Source of the DNA: PALSA-612 sp963742925
GTDB taxonomy: Bacteria > Actinomycetota > Thermoleophilia > Gaiellales > Gaiellaceae
Reading direction: 5' to 3'
DNA: 64,000 nt
NCBI GenBank assembly: GCA_963742925.1
Contig: CAVUNV010000004.1
Location: 531,171-595,170 of the forward strand
Shown one piece after another: positions 7,041 through 14,966 of this stretch. Below the pieces are notes generated by a model, which had not been told where the DNA came from, searched no databases, and saw only the letters and a list, made by a program, of their open reading frames with translations. How positions within the stretch are numbered: position 1 is the stretch's first letter; every line of letters starts with the position of its first letter. A program made the position numbers and the translations under genes.

Positions 7041-8447
7041 ATGGAGGAGTCCGCCCGCCATCTGCGGCTGTTGACGGAGACGATCGCCGCCGTCAACTCG
7101 ACGCTCGACCTCGAGGAGGTGCTGGCGCTCGTCGCCCGGACGGTGGCGGAGGCGCTCGAGGCCGACGCCTGCTTCGTCTATCTCTACGACGACCGCTCGG
7201 ACGAGCTCGTCCTGCGCGCGACGCACGGCACGGGCGTCGAGGAGATGACGCGCAGACCGCGGCTCAGGCCCGGCGAGGGCATCACCGGCTCGGCCGCGGC
7301 GCTGCGGGAGCCGGTGATGCTGCCGGCGCAGGCGCACCTCGACCCGCGCTTCAAGGCCTTCCCCAACCTCCCCGAGGACGAGTACGAGTCGATCCTCGCC
7401 GTCCCCATCCTGGCGCGCGAGAAGCTCGAGGGCGCGCTGAACGTGCGGACGCGCGCACCGCACGAGTTCTCCGCCGCCGAGATCGACCTGCTGCTCGCGA
7501 TCGCCGCGCAGGTCGCGTTCTCCATCGAGCACGCGAAGCTGTACTCGCAGGCGCAGCGCCGCGTGAACGAGCTGGAGGCGCTGGCCACGATCTCGGAGGC
7601 GGTCTCGGAGTCCCTGTACGTCGAGGAGTCGCTCGAGGCCATCGTCAAGACGACGATGGGCGCGCTGTCGGCGACCGGGGCGGCGGTCGTGCTCGAGGAC
7701 GGTGCGATCGCCTGGCCGGAGGGCCGCGCCGGCGAGTATGCCGTCCGCATGCCGCTGCGCTGGAAGCGGCGGCAGATCGGCGAGCTGGTGTGCGATCGCG
7801 ACGTGCCGTTCAGCGAGGACGACCATCAGCTGCTCGCGTCGATCGCCCATCACGCGGCGGTCGCACTCGAGCACGGACGGGCGGTGATGCGCGGGCTGCT
7901 CGCCCAGGAGATCCACCACCGCGTCAAGAACAATCTGCAGACGGTCGCGTCGCTGCTGCGGCTGCAGGCGCAGGCGGAGGGCGTCGACCCGCACCGCGCA
8001 CTCGAGGACTCGGTGAACCGGATCCTCGCGATCGCGGCGGTGCACGAGGTGCTGACCGAGCGGCGCGACGACGACGTCGATCTCGGCGAGCTGCTCGAGC
8101 GGCTGCGTGCGATGCTCGTCCAGGGGCTGGCCGCGGGCAAGCGCGTCGAGTCGGCGATCGAGCCGATCTCGCTCGCGGGGGCCCGCGCGACTGCACTGGC
8201 GCTCGTCTTCTCCGAGCTGTTGCAGAACGCGCTCGAGCACGGCGGGACGCTGGTGCGGGTGGAGCTCGTGCGCCGGAACGGGGACGTCGTGCTCGCGATC
8301 GCCGACGACGGAACGGGTCTGGCGGGAGATCCCGCGCCCGGGACAGGCCTGTCGATCGTGCGCGCGCTCGTCCGCGACGAGCTGCGCGGGACGCTGCGGC
8401 TCGAGTCCGGCAACGGCCTCCGCGCCGAGGTCGTGTTTCCCGCCTGA
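7041..8447 (+). CDS. pdtaS: GAF-domain sensor histidine kinase, HisKA_2 type (PdtaS-like)
   Basis: 468-residue soluble sensor kinase. Two GAF modules (about 15-165 and 175-280) are followed by the HisKA_2 phosphoacceptor block EIHHRVKNNLQT (His292/293) and a HATPase domain with N-box LLQNALEHG and G1 box ADDGTG. HisKA_2 kinases of this layout pair with ANTAR-domain regulators, as in mycobacterial PdtaS/PdtaR; exactly such a regulator is encoded 600 bp downstream. No transmembrane segment is present, so it senses a cytoplasmic signal. The start ATG follows a TACAAT box by 6 nt. The symbol rests on architecture and context. Confidence 0.87.
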   Translation: MEESARHLRLLTETIAAVNSTLDLEEVLALVARTVAEALEADACFVYLYDDRSDELVLRATHGTGVEEMTRRPRLRPGEGITGSAAALREPVMLPAQAHLDPRFKAFPNLPEDEYESILAVPILAREKLEGALNVRTRAPHEFSAAEIDLLLAIAAQVAFSIEHAKLYSQAQRRVNELEALATISEAVSESLYVEESLEAIVKTTMGALSATGAAVVLEDGAIAWPEGRAGEYAVRMPLRWKRRQIGELVCDRDVPFSEDDHQLLASIAHHAAVALEHGRAVMRGLLAQEIHHRVKNNLQTVASLLRLQAQAEGVDPHRALEDSVNRILAIAAVHEVLTERRDDDVDLGELLERLRAMLVQGLAAGKRVESAIEPISLAGARATALALVFSELLQNALEHGGTLVRVELVRRNGDVVLAIADDGTGLAGDPAPGTGLSIVRALVRDELRGTLRLESGNGLRAEVVFPA

Positions 8448-8454
8448 CGCCGAG

Positions 8455-8460
8455 TAGCCT
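8455..8460 (+). promoter_or_regulatory. Leaderless -10 box for the NUDIX gene
   Basis: TAGCCT followed by 6 nt and GTG 8467. The NUDIX gene could therefore be expressed apart from the kinase gene, which ends at 8447. Confidence 0.5.
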
Positions 8461-8466
8461 TCGGGT

Positions 8467-8880
8467 GTGAGGCTGCCGCACGAGGTGTTCGTCTTCGTTC
8501 GCCGGGGCGAGGAATTCCTGATCCTGCACCGCTCGCCCGGGCAGGGCGCCTACTGGCACGGTGTGGCCGGAGGTCTCGAGGAAGGCGAGAGCTACGGGGA
8601 GGCGGCCGCCCGCGAGCTGCGCGAGGAGACCGGCCTCGAGGCTGCGCTCGTGGATCTCCGGCGGTCGTACGAGTACGCCCTGGAGGACTGGGAGCCGCGC
8701 CACGCGCCGGACGCGGAACGGATCCACGTCGAGTCCTTTCTCGCCGAGGCTCCCGCCGGCTGGGAGCCGTCGCTCGACTGGGAGCACGACGAGTACCGCT
8801 GGTGCCGGGCCGACGAGGCCCTGGCGCTTCTCCACTGGCCGGAGCCGCGCGAGATCCTGCAGGAGCTCGTGACGCGATGA
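8467..8880 (+). CDS. NUDIX hydrolase
   Basis: 137-residue single-domain NUDIX hydrolase, cleaving nucleoside diphosphate linked substrates. The NUDIX box is complete: GGLEEGE, seven residues, then RELREETGL. The layout RSPGQGAYWHGVAGG before the box and VESFLAEAP after it is typical of MutT-like pyrophosphohydrolases that act on small nucleotides such as dihydroneopterin triphosphate or ADP-ribose; the exact substrate cannot be told. It lies between the kinase gene and its regulator, with a possible promoter of its own. Confidence 0.88.
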   Translation: MRLPHEVFVFVRRGEEFLILHRSPGQGAYWHGVAGGLEEGESYGEAAARELREETGLEAALVDLRRSYEYALEDWEPRHAPDAERIHVESFLAEAPAGWEPSLDWEHDEYRWCRADEALALLHWPEPREILQELVTR

Positions 8881-8921
8881 GGTTCCTCACGTCTCTGGGG
8901 CGAGGCTGGCAAAGGAGGCAA

Positions 8922-8970
8922 GCGTGCGGGGCGCAGGACAGTACATGAGGTACGGACAAGCCCCGCACGC
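8922..8970 (+). promoter_or_regulatory. Structured leader before the ANTAR regulator: 11-bp inverted repeat
   Basis: GCGTGCGGGGC and GCCCCGCACGC form a perfect 11-bp stem with a 27-nt loop. A strong Shine-Dalgarno AAAGGAGG (8911-8918) lies just before the left arm. Downstream, 9003-9021 forms GGCGGAGC / GCTCCGCC (loop CCG), while 8997-9005 GCCTTCGGC can instead pair with GCCGAAGGC at 9029-9037; these two folds share bases and exclude each other. Confidence 0.5.
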
Positions 8971-9046
8971 GCCGCATCCTGCCGCCCGCGTCGTCAGCCT
9001 TCGGCGGAGCCCGGCTCCGCCGGGTGGAGCCGAAGGCGGCCAGTGA
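8924..9046 (+). CDS. Possible 40-residue leader ORF
   Basis: GTG 8924 is 5 nt behind AAAGGAGG, the strongest ribosome binding site near here, and opens a 40-codon frame whose TGA (9044-9046) ends one base before GTG 9048 of the response regulator. Third-position GC is clearly lower than in neighbouring genes and the frame spans the inverted repeats, so it may be a translated leader rather than a functional protein. No family is recognised. Confidence 0.3.
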   Translation: MRGAGQYMRYGQAPHAPHPAARVVSLRRSPAPPGGAEGGQ

Positions 9047-9047
9047 C

Positions 9048-9626
9048 GTGAGGATCCTGATCGCAGAGGACGAGACGATCATCAGGCTCGACCTGCGGGC
9101 GTTGCTCGAGAAGGCCGGCCTCGAGGTCTGCGCCGAGGCCCGCGACGGTGTCGAGGCGGTCGAGCTCGCCCGGTCCGAGGAGCCCGATCTCGCCATCATG
9201 GACGTGAAGATGCCGCGGCTCGACGGGATCGAGGCCGCCCGCCGCATCCTCGACGAGCGTCCGATCCCGATCGTGATGCTGACCGCGTACGGGCAGGACG
9301 AGCTCGTCTCCCGCGCGATCGAGGCCGGAGTCTTCGGCTATCTGGTCAAGCCGTTCCGCGAGTCCGATCTCCTGCCCGCGATCGCCACCGCCCGGGCGCG
9401 GCACGAGGAGCTCGTGGCGCTGCGCGAGGAGGCCGAGTCGCTCTCGGAAGCGCTCGCGGCGCGGAAGGTGATCGAGCGCGCAAAGGGGCTCCTGATGGAG
9501 AAGGAAGGCGTGTCGGAGGCCGACGCGTTCGACCGGCTACGCCGCGCGAGCCAGGTGTCGGGCCGCCCGTTGCGGGTGATCGCCGAGGCAGTCGTGGCGA
9601 CGCTGGCGCCGGCTCAGTCGCAGTAG
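9048..9626 (+). CDS. pdtaR: ANTAR-domain response regulator (PdtaR/AmiR-NasR type)
   Basis: 192-residue RNA-binding response regulator. The receiver domain covers residues 1-118: acidic pair ED (7-8), phosphoacceptor Asp52 (LAIMDVKMPRLDG), Thr in MLTAYG and Lys in YLVKPF. A short coiled linker leads to an ANTAR domain (AARKVIERAKGLLMEKEGVSEADAFDRLRRAS), which in this family acts as an antiterminator. GTG 9048 is preferred because translation then begins with the receiver fold (MRILIAEDE); GTG 9024 would add eight residues. It pairs with the kinase at 7041. The last 13 nt overlap the convergent serine hydrolase gene. Confidence 0.88.
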   Translation: MRILIAEDETIIRLDLRALLEKAGLEVCAEARDGVEAVELARSEEPDLAIMDVKMPRLDGIEAARRILDERPIPIVMLTAYGQDELVSRAIEAGVFGYLVKPFRESDLLPAIATARARHEELVALREEAESLSEALAARKVIERAKGLLMEKEGVSEADAFDRLRRASQVSGRPLRVIAEAVVATLAPAQSQ

Positions 9627-10687
9627 GCGCGCGCGAGAAACGCGTTCTCGGCATCGTTGAGGCGCGACGACACGGGAAAGCTCGTGACCGTCATGAGGAT
9701 CACGGCCTGCCGGCGGCCGTCCGGGCTCGAGATCGCGAAGCTCGCGTAGCCGGGGACGAGGCCGTTGTGGCCGAAGGCCGGCCCGCACGGGGTTTCGAGC
9801 CGGAGCAGCCCGAGGCCGTACCCGTCGGGGCCGGACCGAGTCGGAACCGTGCTCACCATCGTCCGCAGCAACGCGGGCGGGACGACCTTGCCGCTGAACA
9901 GGGCGCGATAGAACGCCGCCACGTCGTCTGCGGTCGACACGATCGCGCCCGCGGCCCAGGCCCACGACCCGCTGAGCGTGGTCACGTCCCTGTCCAGGTA
10001 GTACCCGTGTGCGGCCGGCGCTGGGACGCGACGGCCCGCCTCGAAGCTCGTCGCGTCGAGCCCCAGCGGACGGAAGATCCGCCGCGACAGCTCGGCGCCG
10101 AGCGTCTTGCCCGTCACCGCCTGGACGATCAACCCGAGCAGGATGTAGTTCGTGTTCGAGTACGACCACCGTGTGCCGGGCTTGAAGAGCGGCGGATGTG
10201 AGAAGGCGACGCCGAGAAGGGCGTGCGGCGTCCACACGTAGCCGAGTGTCCCTTTCAGGTAGGGCGCGAACACCTGCGGGTCGGAGACGTAGTCGTACAG
10301 CCCGGTCGTGTGCTGCAGGAGCTGCCGGACAGTGATCTGGGAGCCTCCCGGCACGACTCCAGGCAGCAGGCTCTCGACGCTGTCGCCGAACGAAAGGTTG
10401 CCCCGTCCGATCAGCTGGAGGACGAGCGCGGCGACGAAGGACTTGGTGATGCTGCCGACACGGAATCGGTTGTCCGTCTGCATCGGTGCGCGTGTCTTGC
10501 GATTCGCGACCCCGGCCACGAAGTGGAATGTCGTGCTCCCGTCGCGGACGACTGCGACCACGCCCGGAGAGCCCGCCTTGGCGACGGTGTTCAGCAGGCT
10601 CCGGAGCGTCGGGGGTGCTGGCGTCGATGCCTGAGCGGCGGCCACCGAGACGACGAGCGCGATCGAGACGAGGGCAAGCCGCCTCAC
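9614..10687 (-). CDS. Secreted serine hydrolase, beta-lactamase/DD-peptidase family (class C-like)
   Basis: 357 residues. N-terminal signal peptide (RRLALVSIALVVSVAAAQA), then a penicillin-binding fold with SxxK as SITKSF, the YxN motif as YSNTNY, and a third motif near GHNGLVPGY. These proteins are mostly D-aminopeptidases, DD-carboxypeptidases or esterases; true beta-lactamase activity is unlikely to be the main role. It is the third gene of a minus-strand set with the U32-like protein and the M20 peptidase, overlapping the former by 4 nt, which suggests a peptide or peptidoglycan-fragment degradation unit. Confidence 0.85.
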   Translation of the reverse strand: MRRLALVSIALVVSVAAAQASTPAPPTLRSLLNTVAKAGSPGVVAVVRDGSTTFHFVAGVANRKTRAPMQTDNRFRVGSITKSFVAALVLQLIGRGNLSFGDSVESLLPGVVPGGSQITVRQLLQHTTGLYDYVSDPQVFAPYLKGTLGYVWTPHALLGVAFSHPPLFKPGTRWSYSNTNYILLGLIVQAVTGKTLGAELSRRIFRPLGLDATSFEAGRRVPAPAAHGYYLDRDVTTLSGSWAWAAGAIVSTADDVAAFYRALFSGKVVPPALLRTMVSTVPTRSGPDGYGLGLLRLETPCGPAFGHNGLVPGYASFAISSPDGRRQAVILMTVTSFPVSSRLNDAENAFLARAYCD

Positions 10688-11616
10688 GACGGCACCGGCA
10701 CGGCGAGACCCTCGGCGCCGAGCTCCGATGTGATCGGGGCGTAGCCCGAGCGGTCGAGCAGGTCGAGGCCGAGTCGCGCCCGCCGGACCCGTTCACGGGA
10801 CAGCGCCACGGTCGTCGACTCCAGGTGCGTCCCGGCCGGGTAGACGTCGGGTGCATTGCGCAGGCCGAACTTGACGTAGACCGGCGACGCGACGCGGATC
10901 AACTCGGGGATCTCGTGCAGCCGCACGAAGCCGCCGAGGTTGTCGGGAGCCTCGACGTAGACGTCGAGCGGGCAGTCGACGGCGGCGCGGATCGCCGCGA
11001 TCTGGGCGAGCGAGAGGTCGGTCGGAAGGTTGATCGTGGCGGCACCGAGCTGCTCGAGCACCCGGGCCGAGGCCGGGTTCGCAGCGGGCAGCATCACCGA
11101 GATCTTCGCCTGCATGTCGACCGGGAGCTCCCCTGCGACCTTCAGCGCGGTGAACGCCGAGAGCACCCCGAGGTCGGCGATCAGCACGCTGCGGAACCCG
11201 TGGTCGGCGGCCCGTCGAACGTCGTCGAGGCAGGCGACGACCTGCTCCTGCCCGTGCGCCGCCGGCGCAACGGCGGCACCCGCCGGCGACCGCGCAGTCG
11301 CCGAGATTCCCCACCCCGCGTTCGGCCGGGCGAAGAGCGAGATCTCGACCCCGGCCCCGGCCCCCGCCCGCGCCATCTCGTCCAGCTCGTCGTCCATGTG
11401 CAGGAAGACGCCGCTCCCCTGGGACACGCGGTGGACACGGACGCCGAGCCGCTCGGCCTCCTCGAGCACGGCGTCGAGGCAGCGTGGCCCCTCCGTGCTC
11501 GGGATCTCGACCCTGTACTGCGCTCCGTCCGGAAAACGCTTTTCCGAGCCGGGGAGCTCGTTGAGGTCACCCGGCGGGAGGCCGATCGAGCGCAGGAAGT
11601 CCCGTGTCGAGGTCAT
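10684..11616 (-). CDS. Peptidase U32-like TIM-barrel protein
   Basis: 310 residues. The stretch VLIADLGVLSAFTALK, ATINLPTDLSLAQIAAIRAAV, VYVEAPDNLGG and VYVKFGLRNAPDVYP resembles U32-family peptidases and related TIM-barrel enzymes. No classical protease triad can be named, and many U32 relatives turned out to be RNA- or cofactor-modifying enzymes, so the activity is open. The gene sits 3 nt after the M20 peptidase stop and overlaps the hydrolase start, so the three are co-transcribed. Confidence 0.55.
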   Translation of the reverse strand: MTSTRDFLRSIGLPPGDLNELPGSEKRFPDGAQYRVEIPSTEGPRCLDAVLEEAERLGVRVHRVSQGSGVFLHMDDELDEMARAGAGAGVEISLFARPNAGWGISATARSPAGAAVAPAAHGQEQVVACLDDVRRAADHGFRSVLIADLGVLSAFTALKVAGELPVDMQAKISVMLPAANPASARVLEQLGAATINLPTDLSLAQIAAIRAAVDCPLDVYVEAPDNLGGFVRLHEIPELIRVASPVYVKFGLRNAPDVYPAGTHLESTTVALSRERVRRARLGLDLLDRSGYAPITSELGAEGLAVPVPS

Positions 11617-11619
11617 GCG

Positions 11620-12696
11620 CTACAGCCCGGGGTCCTGGAGCAGGCCCGCGAGCAGACGTGCGCGCACCGGCAGCGCGTCGAGGAGGATCTGCTCGTCGTG
11701 TGCGTGGGCTCCCTTGCCTTCGGCGCCCAGGCCGTCCAGCACGGGGATCCCGAGCGCGCCGACGAGATTCCCGTCCGAGCCGCCGCCGGAGGACGCCTCC
11801 TTCAGGTCGAGCCCGAGCCCGCGGCCGATCTCCCGCGCCCTCGCGAACAGCCTGGCGCCGCCCGGCGTGCGCTCGAGCGGGGGCCGCGTCCACTCGCCGT
11901 CGATCTCGATCGACGTCCCCGCGATCATCGGCTCGAGGCCGCGCAGGGTGCGCTCCAGCCGCTCCAGATCGGCGCGCTTGGAGACGCGGACGTCGAGCCG
12001 CGCGTCGGCGTAGGCGGCGACCACGTTCTCGCGCGTGCCGCCGTGGACCACTCCCACGTTGACCGAGATGCCGCGGTCGTGATCGGTGAGCTCGTGGAGC
12101 CGGATGATCTGGTGCGCGAGCTCCTCGACCGCGCTGGCGCCGTCGATCAGGCTCGTTCCCGCGTGGGCTGCACGGCCGGTGATGGCGACGTGAAAGCGGC
12201 CGAGCCCCTTGCGGGCAGTCTTCAGGTTGCCGCGGCCCGTGGGCGGCTCGACGACGAGCGCCGCAGCGACGCCGGCGGCCGCCTCGTCCATCGCCCCGCG
12301 CGCAGTGCGGCTGCCCTGCTCCTCGTCGGCGGTCAGGAACACGCGGAGCGCGCGCCGGTCGGGCCCGGCCGCGTGGATCGCCTCCAGCATCAGTACCAGG
12401 CAGCCCTTCATGTCGTAGACGCCGGGCCCGAAGGCGAGGTTGCCCTCGACCCGATACGGCATCGTCTCGAGCGTCCCCTCTTCCCAGACCGTGTCCGTGT
12501 GGCCGAGCAGGAGCAGCGGCTCCCCCCGGCCGTCGAGCTCCGCCACGACGTGGTCGTCATCGAGGATGCGGACGTTCCCACCGACCGCCTCGAGCTCGTC
12601 AGCCAACCGTACGGCAACCTTGCGAACACCCGTCGAGTAGGTCGGCGACTCGATCTCGACGAGCTCGCGCAGCAGGGACAGTGGCTCAGTCGGCAT
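11620..12696 (-). CDS. M20 family metallopeptidase (glutamate carboxypeptidase-like)
   Basis: 358-residue two-zinc aminoacylase/carboxypeptidase. Metal-site motifs in order: LLLLGHTDTVWE (His, then Asp catalytic), PGVYDMKG (bridging Asp), TADEEQGS (general-base Glu and zinc Glu), VVEPP and the C-terminal HAHDE histidine. The middle lid domain (about 170-285) is present. The GHTDTVWEEGT form is typical of CPG2-like enzymes that remove C-terminal glutamate. First gene of the hydrolase set; no signal peptide, so it acts in the cytoplasm. Confidence 0.9.
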   Translation of the reverse strand: MPTEPLSLLRELVEIESPTYSTGVRKVAVRLADELEAVGGNVRILDDDHVVAELDGRGEPLLLLGHTDTVWEEGTLETMPYRVEGNLAFGPGVYDMKGCLVLMLEAIHAAGPDRRALRVFLTADEEQGSRTARGAMDEAAAGVAAALVVEPPTGRGNLKTARKGLGRFHVAITGRAAHAGTSLIDGASAVEELAHQIIRLHELTDHDRGISVNVGVVHGGTRENVVAAYADARLDVRVSKRADLERLERTLRGLEPMIAGTSIEIDGEWTRPPLERTPGGARLFARAREIGRGLGLDLKEASSGGGSDGNLVGALGIPVLDGLGAEGKGAHAHDEQILLDALPVRARLLAGLLQDPGL

Positions 12697-12732
12697 CCAT
12701 GTGTGTTCTACCGATTTGTCACGGACGGGTCA

Positions 12733-12761
12733 CAGACACGTGACACTCTTCGGGTTACGAT
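12733..12761 (+). promoter_or_regulatory. Candidate plus-strand promoter in the 12697-12820 gap
   Basis: CAGACA, 17 nt, TACGAT. It points into the 3' end of the minus-strand ABC-F gene. Behind it lie only a 9-codon frame (GTG 12767) and the small hairpin GGGG/CCCC. The gap also holds TGTCAC ... GTGACA arms (12718-12745). No gene is visible here. Confidence 0.3.
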
Positions 12762-12820
12762 CTAACGTGGGTGGTGGGCTGGGGTGCCCCGGCTGATCGA
12801 GGCTCGAGGCGGTCGGCGGC

Positions 12821-14710
12821 TCAGGCTTGGGCGGACTCGACGAGTGATTCCCACCGCTCGAACAGCGCCTCCAAGTCCTCACGGGCTCGCCGGTAGGCGG
12901 AGACCGCGTCCACGTTCGCCCAGTCGTCGGCGAGGCGCCGCTCGAGCTCGGCCACCGTCTGTTCCTGCGCTTCGATCTCGGCCTCGATCCGCTCGAGCTC
13001 GCGCGGCCGGCGCGGTTTTTCGGCCGCCGGGGCGGGCTTGGGCGGCTTCGGCTGCTCCTTGCGGACAGGTCCGAGGGCCTGTCCCTCGGACCTGTCCCGT
13101 TCGGACTGGGCCCGTTCGTCCCGGCGGCGGACGTAGTCGGCCCAGCCGCCGTCGTAGGACTCGAGGCGGCCGCCCTCGATCGCAAGCGTTCGATCCGCGA
13201 CGGCGTCGAGGAGCGCTCGGTCGTGCGAGACGAGCAGCACCGTCCCCGGAAACGCCCGCAGCGCGTCCTCGAGCGCCTCGCGGCTCTCGAGGTCGAGGTG
13301 GTTCGTCGGCTCGTCGAGGATGAGGAAGTTGGCGCCGGAGGCCACGACGGCCGCCAGGGCGAGCCGTCGCCGTTCGCCCCCGGACAGAACGGAGACAGCC
13401 TTCTGGTGCTCGTCCCAGCCCGAGAACAGGAAGCGGCCGAGCAGGTTCTGCGCGTTCGGCCGCGTCAACCCGGTCATCGACTGGACGCAGTCCAGCACCG
13501 AGCCGCGCTCGTCGAGCTCCGTCTCCTGCTGCGAGAAATAGGCCGGGACGACGCCGTGGCCGAGCTGTCGCCCGAGCAGTGTCCCCAGGAGCGTCGTCTT
13601 GCCCGAGCCGTTCGGGCCGACGAGCGCGACGTGCTCACCGCGATCGACGGCGAACGAGACATCGGTGAGCAGCTTCTTGTCACCCGCGGACACGTCGAGC
13701 CCGGTCACGTCGACGACGACGCGGCCGCTCCGCGGCGGGTCGAGGAACTCGAACCCGAGCGATCGGTTGTGGAGCGTCAGCGCCTCGAGCTCGGCGGCCG
13801 TCCGGGCGCGCTCGTCGGCCAGCCGGCCGATGTGCGTCAGCTTCGCCTGCGCCTGCTTCGCCTTGGTCTTCTTGTAGCGAAAGCGCTCCACGAACCGCTC
13901 CAGGCGCGCGATGTCGGCGTCGTAGCGCTGCATGGCCTTGCCGGCCGCCAGCGCGCGCGAGGCCTTTTCGCGTCGCCAGTCGTGCCAGGGGCCGGCGAAG
14001 TAGAGCGAACGGCCGCCCTCGAGCTCGAGCACGGCCGTGGTCACCGCCTCCAGGAACCAGCGATCGTGGGCGACGAGGATCACCGCGGCGTCCAGCGAGA
14101 CGAGCGTCGTCTCGAGCCACTCGAGATTGGCGACGTCGAGGTGGTTGGTCGGCTCGTCGAGGAGCAGCAGGTCAGGGTCGCCTGCGAGCGAGCGGCCGAG
14201 CGACGCGCGCGTCAGCTCGCCGCCCGAGAACGTCGTCAGCTGTCGGTCGAGGTCGTCGTCGGAGAAGCCGAGGCCCCGGACGACGGCGGTCGTGCGCGAG
14301 CGCCAGTCCCAGCCGCCCGCGTGCTCGAGTTGCGCCTGCGCCTCCGAGTAGCGTCGCATCGTCGCCGCGTCGTGGGCGCCCTCACCCATCGACGTCTCCA
14401 GCCGGTTCAGCTCTTGCTCGAGGGCGACGAGGTCTGCGGCGCCGCCGAGGACGTAGTCGCGGAGCGTCAGGTCGAGGTGGAGCGGCGGCCGCTGGTCGTG
14501 CAGCGCGACGCGCGTCCCCTTCGAGAACACGAGCTCGCCTCCGTGCAGCTCCGTCTGGCGCGCGAGGATGCGGAGCAGGGTCGTCTTGCCCGCTCCGTTC
14601 GGGCCGGACAGCGCCAGCCGCTCGCCGCGCTCGACCTTGAACGAGACGCCGTCGAAGAGCAGCTTGCCGCCGAGCTCCTTGCGCAGGCTTGTTGCGATGA
14701 CCACTGCCAT
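12821..14710 (-). CDS. ABC-F family ATPase (Uup/EttA-like)
   Basis: 629 residues with two ABC domains in one chain and no membrane segment. Domain 1: GPNGAGKTTLL, signature FSGGELTRASLG, Walker B LLLLDEPTNHLD. Domain 2: GPNGSGKTTLL, signature LSGGERRRLALA, LILDEPTNHLD. Between them is the basic P-site tRNA-interaction linker (about residues 235-300), and the C-terminus (about 530-629) is a predicted coiled coil as in Uup. Such proteins act on ribosomes, rescuing stalls or protecting against antibiotics. Start ATG 14710 follows TACGCT by 6 nt without a Shine-Dalgarno. Confidence 0.92.
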   Translation of the reverse strand: MAVVIATSLRKELGGKLLFDGVSFKVERGERLALSGPNGAGKTTLLRILARQTELHGGELVFSKGTRVALHDQRPPLHLDLTLRDYVLGGAADLVALEQELNRLETSMGEGAHDAATMRRYSEAQAQLEHAGGWDWRSRTTAVVRGLGFSDDDLDRQLTTFSGGELTRASLGRSLAGDPDLLLLDEPTNHLDVANLEWLETTLVSLDAAVILVAHDRWFLEAVTTAVLELEGGRSLYFAGPWHDWRREKASRALAAGKAMQRYDADIARLERFVERFRYKKTKAKQAQAKLTHIGRLADERARTAAELEALTLHNRSLGFEFLDPPRSGRVVVDVTGLDVSAGDKKLLTDVSFAVDRGEHVALVGPNGSGKTTLLGTLLGRQLGHGVVPAYFSQQETELDERGSVLDCVQSMTGLTRPNAQNLLGRFLFSGWDEHQKAVSVLSGGERRRLALAAVVASGANFLILDEPTNHLDLESREALEDALRAFPGTVLLVSHDRALLDAVADRTLAIEGGRLESYDGGWADYVRRRDERAQSERDRSEGQALGPVRKEQPKPPKPAPAAEKPRRPRELERIEAEIEAQEQTVAELERRLADDWANVDAVSAYRRAREDLEALFERWESLVESAQA

Positions 14711-14716
14711 GCGTCA

Positions 14717-14722
14717 AGCGTA
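14717..14722 (-). promoter_or_regulatory. Leaderless -10 box for the ABC-F gene
   Basis: Minus strand TACGCT, 6 nt, ATG 14710. The 14711-14966 gap otherwise holds a GC hairpin and the tkt promoter. Confidence 0.55.
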
Positions 14723-14870
14723 GTGCAGTGAAAATCATCGCGGCCCGATTCTGCTCTTGCCGCGACAATGCCTTCGACGCCGTTTCACGGCGAGAAAAAT
14801 CGACACGAAGGCGTCACTGACACGGCACCGTTTCGCCGGTATCGTCCTCGGCGAGGGCGGAGGGACGACG

Positions 14871-14888
14871 CCCCGCCCTTGGGCGGGG
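14871..14888. other. GC hairpin in the tkt upstream region
   Basis: CCCCGCCC TT GGGCGGGG, a perfect 8-bp inverted repeat upstream of the presumed tkt promoter. With CGCCGT TTC ACGGCG further up it may insulate the divergent ABC-F and tkt promoters. No TPP-riboswitch core is visible here. Confidence 0.4.
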
Positions 14889-14954
14889 GTACCGGGCCGA
14901 CACGTCCGGACAGGGTTGCGCCTGCAAGGAGGCCGAGCGTCGGCGCCGAGCGCG

Positions 14955-14960
14955 TATCGT
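14955..14960 (+). promoter_or_regulatory. Leaderless -10 box for tkt
   Basis: TATCGT, 6 nt, GTG 14967; there is no Shine-Dalgarno between them. Confidence 0.55.
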
Positions 14961-14966
14961 TAGGCC

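Noticed and set aside
9614..10687. Class C beta-lactamase resistance gene
   Set aside because: The fold motifs fit, but the sequence context (peptidases) and family breadth favour a peptidase/esterase; resistance cannot be claimed.
10223..12765. Long plus-strand open frames opposite the U32-like and M20 genes
   Set aside because: Antisense shadows of well-conserved minus-strand enzymes; no start signals.
14711..14966. TPP riboswitch before tkt
   Set aside because: The conserved CUGAGA and ACCUGAUCUGG-like blocks are absent, and the tkt start looks leaderless.
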